Assembly: GCA_013365365.1 (NCBI GenBank)
Contig: JABVXU010000107.1
Span: 62,001-126,000 of the forward strand
Direction of reading: 5' to 3'
Length of the DNA: 64,000 nucleotides
Source of the DNA: Cruorifilaria tuberocauda
Taxonomy: Eukaryota > Nematoda > Chromadorea > Rhabditida > Onchocercidae
Below are positions 60,104 to 64,000 of this stretch, piece by piece. Position numbers and translations under genes: made by a program. A model generated the notes under the pieces. That model did no database searches. It worked only from the letters and a program-made list of their open reading frames with translations, and was not told where the DNA came from. The first letter of the stretch is position 1. Every line of letters begins with the position of its first letter.

Positions 60104-63100
60104 TTATCTTTGCTCTCGCCAAAACATGATTTCATCATCGTCATCATCATCTTCAATTTCATTTCTGTCTTCGAAAACTTTCATGTTAGCATTTCGATTA
60201 TCATGCTTCGATGGTATAATCTCGATTGCATCTATTTCCGTTCCAGATTCCTGATTCCGGTTTTCCTCCGTTGTTATTATTGTTGTTGTAGCAGCATTGA
60301 GTATTTCGATTTTTGGCATAACAGTGGAAAAATTGATAGTATTTTTGATAGGATGAGAATCGAAGGAAGAAAACGTAGGTTGTAGAGTAACTGTTACTAT
60401 CCATTGTTCTTTTGTAGTATTACTTAAAAGAGATGATGACCTTTGATCTTCTGAAATTTAAATTTACTTCGATTCCTCATTTTAGTATTTATTTTACACT
60501 AATACAGTACAAATGCTATACATTTTTTCTAACCGGAAATACTTCCCAAACCGTAAGATTATTATTTCATTCAAATTTTCCGTTTCAGGAATTTTTGGAA
60601 TTAAAAATTTTTTTCTAACTTTTAATAGTTTCAATAGGATTTTTAAAAACAAGAATTAACTTATTGCTACCTTAATTGATTATGAGATATGTGAGGATAG
60701 CTAATGTATGGATAAAGATGATACACGTAAATGACGTACCATTTTCAGTTTCTTGATCATACGCATAAATCTCATCTTCTTCGTAATCTTCAATGGTAAC
60801 TAATTGCTTCGATTGATCAAAATCTTTAATTGCTGATACTGTTTCCGTAACGTGAACATCCTGTTGATCAGGAACACGTTCCGCACTGATAACCATTTCA
60901 TACGGAAAGCGTTCCGTATTTGATCTTAATTGATTTGCTTCACTTCGATTCACTGTAAGTTCAATGCTAATTGAATTTTGCATAATTTCCTGTTCTTCAT
61001 TTACTAAAAATCATGATGATAACGGTTTTCTTATTTTTGGTATTTTCCGGATGTTATCCGGTATTTTCCTGAATACTCTCCGGAATTAAAAGTTTAATTT
61101 TCATTAGAGATTCCAATAAATGATATCGTAAAATGATCATCATTATATATAAAATAATTAAAAAGAAAAAAAAAAACAAACCTGATTGATTATCAAATTC
61201 TGATTTCCCTGTAAGTTTGTTGATAACACTATTACTATCATAGATAGATAATTTTTGTTGACTTTGATCCTTAACCTTTAAAGAAGTTTGATAGGATTGC
61301 ATTTTTTGTTGATGCTGAGGTTCAGATGTGTAAAATAATCTTTTTGATTGATCATCCGAATTTCCATCATTACCTTTCTTCGATTGTTTAATCTTATCAA
61401 ATCGATTTTGCCATTTCTCCAATTGCTTCCGTTTTTGAGCATTTTTTTCTGACCGAATTTGATTTTGTTGTTTTGGATATTGACGTTGAACTACTGGTTT
61501 TGAAGTTGTTTTCAACGGTTTATGAGTTTTTCCGATCTGTTTTAATTTTTCAAAATTTCTATGATATTTCAATTTTGTACGTTTAACTTCTTCAGGTAAT
61601 CTAACATTTGCTGAAAGCGATACGTTAGAGAATGTAGCAGTTTGATCCTGTTTTGAATTCAAATATTTTTCACGTAACGTTGCATGTTGACGTTGTTGCC
61701 AAACGTTTCTATTATCATCATCTGTTCGTTCCTTCGGTATACGATTTTGTGCTGATTGAACAGTTTGCTTATAATTCATCATTCGTTCATGCTCGTTACG
61801 ATTACGTTCTTGTATTAGTCTGTTACGTTCACGTAAAGCTTCAGCATATAAACGTTTATATGTTTGAATTTGTTGCATATATGCTTCAACGTACTTTGCA
61901 TGAAGATCTTCAGGTAATGGTGAAATTAAATTAGTTTTGCCAAGAGGATACGCTGTTCGACTAATTAGAATGGGATTTTTTTGTAATATAATTTGATTAC
62001 GTCGTACTTCTTCATGAGGTCTTGAATAACTTAATTGTCCAGTTTTTCCATAATTTCTCATCCCATTGGTGATTACTATTTTTCTTCGCAGTTTCTGCTC
62101 TGATATACGTTCAGGCTCACGTTCACGTTCACGTATCAACATACGATTATTTTGTTTCTGTCTTGGTTCATGCTTCAAACGACTTGAAATCCCTTTTAAA
62201 TGCTTAGATGGATTGTTTTGAGGAGATTTGAGGTATTTTCCGGTTAATTGTACACTTCGATATTGATCGTTTCGAGCAGTTGTTGGTCGCTTAATTAAAT
62301 CAATTAAAATCGCTTAATTAAAATAAATTAAAAATGCTTGATATATCTGTTAGTTTTAATTGATAAGGCATATATCATTTGTTCTGTATCCATCTATCAA
62401 CAATTCAATCATCCAATTAACTTTCTTAAATTCGTTGTATTAAATTTTCCATGCTCAAAATTCTTAGTGTAAAAATACCTTTCTCAATACCTGAGAAATA
62501 CCTGAGAGAAAATTCTTTCTCAATACCTGAGAGAGTGTAAAGATACCTTTCTGGGCAACGATTTGTGATGTTGTAAACGATTTCGTTCAGTTTTTCTACC
62601 ATTGCTATGACTCGATGAAGTTGCAAATAAATTATGATATTGTCGTCCTTTTTGTGCTAATAAATTTTCATTGAACTAAAGAAAATAAATAAACTTTATG
62701 GAATCTTATCAAAAAGGTAAAATTTTGATTGTGATTTATAATTCTGGAAAAAATAAAATTAGAATTTCAAAGGTTTTTCAAGTTTGAATTGATCATTTTT
62801 GAAATTTTACTTCATATCATCTAATCGCTATTTTTCGATTCGTTCATTTATTTAAGTTAAACTTGTCAGATTTGAAGTTAAACTTATCAAACACTGGAAA
62901 ATCCTCGAAAGAAAATTTTTATTTAAATAAAAATTTAAGCATTGATTTCAGAAAATAATTTCTTCATTGATTCGATAGTTTTTTAAATTGTAAAAGGAAT
63001 TTTAAAAATTTCTCATTTCATGATCAAATGTGATTTTCTGATCGTAAAATTATTTTATGGAACAAACTTGATTGCTTTTTGATTCAGGAATGAATCGTTG

Positions 63101-63953
63101 AAAGGTAAGTTTGCCGGAGGAAGTACGATTATCAGCAAAAATTCCACAAATTGACATACAATGTGCGTACGAGTAAAACATATTAGAATTTCCACCACAT
63201 CCTGACCACCAGCTAAAAAAAAAGTTGAAATATTTAAATTATTTAAAAAAATACAAGAAATAAAGTTATGGAAGTTTTTTTAAAGTATATTTTATAATTT
63301 TGCAAAGTATATCTTGAATTTTTATTACTTTCTTTTAAAAGTATATATTGTAATTTCGTAAAGTATATCTTGAGTGCTTATTAATGCAATAAATTTATAA
63401 TATTTGAATCTTTCCAATTTTAATTATATCATAGAATCTATAAATTATAAATTATTTTTAATTTTGATAATTTAAAAAACTATAAATCATAAATTACAAT
63501 AAATTGTAAATTATTTTAAATTAAATTTTATAAATTTTAAATTTTAATACTTACTAAAAAATTAAAATCATGATTATAAATCTTAATACTCACTAAAGAA
63601 ATTTAAACCATGATTATAAATCTTAATACTTACTAAAGTTATTACTTACGAAAAAAATTTAAATCACCATTATAAATCCTAATACTTACTAAAGTTAATA
63701 TTTACTAAATTTCATGCTTCAATTGCTAAGATTATTTGAGAAATGAATGTTAGCTAAGAAAGAAAAGAAATTTCGAGATGTAAAAAAAGAAAAAGAATCG
63801 ATTAAAAATAATTATACCTACAAACACATCGTCGTATTCGTATATCAAAATGCCAACGTTCAAAATTACCACTACAGGTACCGGGATCATGCGGTAATAC
63901 ACATCTTCTACCTGGATCATCCATTGGTTCGTATCTGCATACCTGGCTACATT
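60104..63953 (-). CDS. Kunitz-domain protein with long basic Gln/Arg-rich tail, partial (5' end off right edge)
   Basis: Six exons in phase: 63818-63953, 63068-63212, 62547-62675, 61182-62289, 60740-61003, 60104-60408; about 694 codons visible. The first two encode one BPTI/Kunitz domain with textbook cysteine spacing C-x8-C-x15-C-x7-C-x12-C-x3-C (CVLPHDPGTC...RWHFD...GCGGNSNMF...C), interrupted by a phase-2 intron. The residue after the second cysteine (P1) is Ser, not Lys/Arg, and an extra Cys lies between cysteines 3 and 4, so trypsin inhibition is doubtful. The rest is a very polar tail: REREREPERISEQ, a coiled coil (YMQQIQTYKRLYAEALRERN), many Gln/Lys, then acidic EDYEEDEIYAYD and EDDDDDDE before the stop. 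Kunitz proteins are usually secreted; the signal peptide would lie beyond 64,000. Confidence 0.85.
63555..63710. repeat. Intronic tandem repeat, unit about 45-50 bases
   Basis: Three to four units containing ATGATTATAAATCTTAATAC followed by TTACTAAAG, in the intron that splits the Kunitz domain. Confidence 0.85.
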
Positions 63954-64000
63954 CTATAATTAAAATCGATATTTCTACAACAATCTTTTAGCATAAAATT

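Noticed and set aside
61653..61934. 93-residue plus-strand frame within the Kunitz gene
   Set aside because: Antisense of the conserved-phase 1.1-kb tail exon; no domain.

Overview
The window is eukaryotic nuclear DNA. It is about 70% A+T, genes are split by many short and medium introns with GT..TTTCAG borders, and gene density is high on both strands. Gene content (ADF/cofilin most like nematode UNC-60A, a DUF148/SXP-RAL-2-like secreted protein, a Kunitz protein, ABHD17/AHO-3-like hydrolase), TTTCAG/TTTAG acceptors immediately before start codons (as at spliced-leader trans-splice sites), and closely spaced same-strand gene pairs all point to a nematode. The composition and the DUF148 gene suggest a filarial/spirurid worm; genus cannot be set from sequence alone. 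No rRNA, tRNA, CRISPR or autonomous transposon was recognised.

Layout: 1-0.7 kb, 5' part of an ADF/cofilin gene (-). 1.9-5.8 kb UVSSA (+). 6.8-9.7 kb two tandem PHPT1 (protein histidine phosphatase) paralogs (+). 10.9-13.7 kb DUF148 secreted protein with a duplicated two-exon module (-). 15.0-17.0 kb a small putative secreted protein lying 120 bases downstream of mitochondrial ribosomal protein mL48 (-, possible operon). 17.7-18.1 kb an unexplained GC-rich island. 18.4-20.3 kb VPS37 (-). 20.9-30.3 kb ELP1 (+). 30.7-34.4 kb WDR74 and 34.8-35.9 kb RPL18A, same strand (-), possibly one transcription unit for ribosome production. 36.9-38.9 kb CCDC97 (+). 39.1-41.2 kb a multi-pass membrane protein with Bax-inhibitor-1-like features (-). 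43.7-47.4 kb bifunctional UMP synthase (+), with a relic of its first exon 430 bases upstream. 48.8-52.5 kb ABHD17-like serine hydrolase (+). 54.1-55.9 kb a cysteine-rich secreted protein (+). 57.6-57.9 kb LC8 dynein light chain (-). 60.1-64 kb a Kunitz protein with a long basic/Gln-rich tail, running off the right edge (-).

The left 47 kb is mostly conserved housekeeping genes: DNA repair (UVSSA), tRNA modification (ELP1), ribosome (RPL18A, WDR74, mL48), ESCRT-I (VPS37), pyrimidine synthesis (UMPS). From 48 kb rightward the genes are more lineage-specific and the spacers and introns fill with minisatellites, a fold-back element with a solo copy flanked by direct repeats, and GT-rich tracts. 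Exon borders quoted for multi-exon genes were worked out by hand from splice consensus, reading phase and family conservation; all gene models except ELP1 and the BI-1-like 5' end close to an exact multiple of three.
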